Below are positions 63,968 to 64,000 of a stretch of DNA of 64,000 nt, one piece after another. The position numbers and the translations under genes are program-made. The notes under the pieces are model-generated. The model did no database searches, was not told the DNA's origin, and saw only the letters and a list, made by a program, of their open reading frames with translations. This DNA comes from CAZUGA01 sp964619885 (GTDB lineage Bacteria; Pseudomonadota; Gammaproteobacteria; Methylococcales; UBA1147): positions 27,543 through 91,542 of the forward strand of contig CAZUGA010000015.1 of assembly GCA_964619885.1 (NCBI GenBank), given 5' to 3'. Each line of letters starts with the position of its first letter. Within the stretch, counting starts at the first letter, position 1.

Positions 63968-64000
63968 ACAGCGATTCTGGTTGAACGTGAACACCTGGAA

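Noticed and set aside
1..64000. CRISPR array
   Set aside because: No regularly spaced direct repeats of 20-40 bases were seen; the only direct repeats are the two RAYT-derived units.

Overview
The window looks like chromosomal DNA of a gammaproteobacterium of moderate GC content. The evidence is the gene repertoire: a DUF2780 exported protein, a DUF6494 protein, a PEP-CTERM protein, an Mla-type MCE transporter, an ECF sigma/ChrR pair and a ParA-CHAD pair. I cannot name a genus. It is a mosaic of intact metabolic operons and decayed or mobile DNA.

Layout. 1-6.5 kb: the 5' end of a sensor kinase leaving the window on the left, a broken cupin gene, a lipoxygenase, a SelW-like thioredoxin-fold protein, an NAD(P)H:FMN reductase and two small uncharacterised genes. 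6.8-20.4 kb: a two-domain FAD/Fe-S D-2-hydroxyacid dehydrogenase, a secreted protein, then a nine-gene minus-strand block for kynurenine and 3-hydroxyanthranilate catabolism. The block runs VOC-type dioxygenase, SDR, ALDH, 2-aminomuconate deaminase, 3-HAO, ACMSD, cyclase-family formamidase, kynureninase, KMO. 20.6-26.3 kb: an mreB remnant, a hybrid histidine kinase, an AT-rich sulfotransferase and an HDOD protein. 26.8-32.1 kb: an envelope operon (TPR, DUF4331, HupE/UreJ, beta-barrel). 32.6-39 kb: a di-iron protein, an ECF sigma/ChrR-like pair, ParA+CHAD, TetR and a deletion scar joining an AhpD fragment to a c-type cytochrome.

39.2-47.8 kb is the first conflict/RNA-repair-like region. A 1570-residue DUF4062-STAND NTPase-WD40 membrane protein converges on a minus-strand cassette of two tRNA genes, a PcfJ-domain protein, a broken SEC-C gene and RtcB. 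One tRNA is an odd Leu(UAG)-like molecule with a short variable loop. 48-53.5 kb: a probable lipoprotein, a 160-bp MITE, an MBL-rhodanese persulfide dioxygenase with an MCP-rhodanese fusion, and a patch of transposase remnants around a small zinc-ribbon-like ORF.

53.7-61.7 kb is the most unusual unit, an apparently co-transcribed eight-gene operon. A TRPM-type SLOG (LSDAT) protein and a Rossmann-RyR-SLOG-like protein precede a complete MCE/Mla lipid transporter (MlaE, MlaF, MlaD, PqiC-like lipoprotein), an unknown protein and an EamA transporter. I read it as a nucleotide-ligand sensor coupled to envelope lipid transport; that coupling is inference. The window ends with a PEP-CTERM protein and a copper nitrite reductase whose reading frame breaks at the boundary between its two cupredoxin domains.
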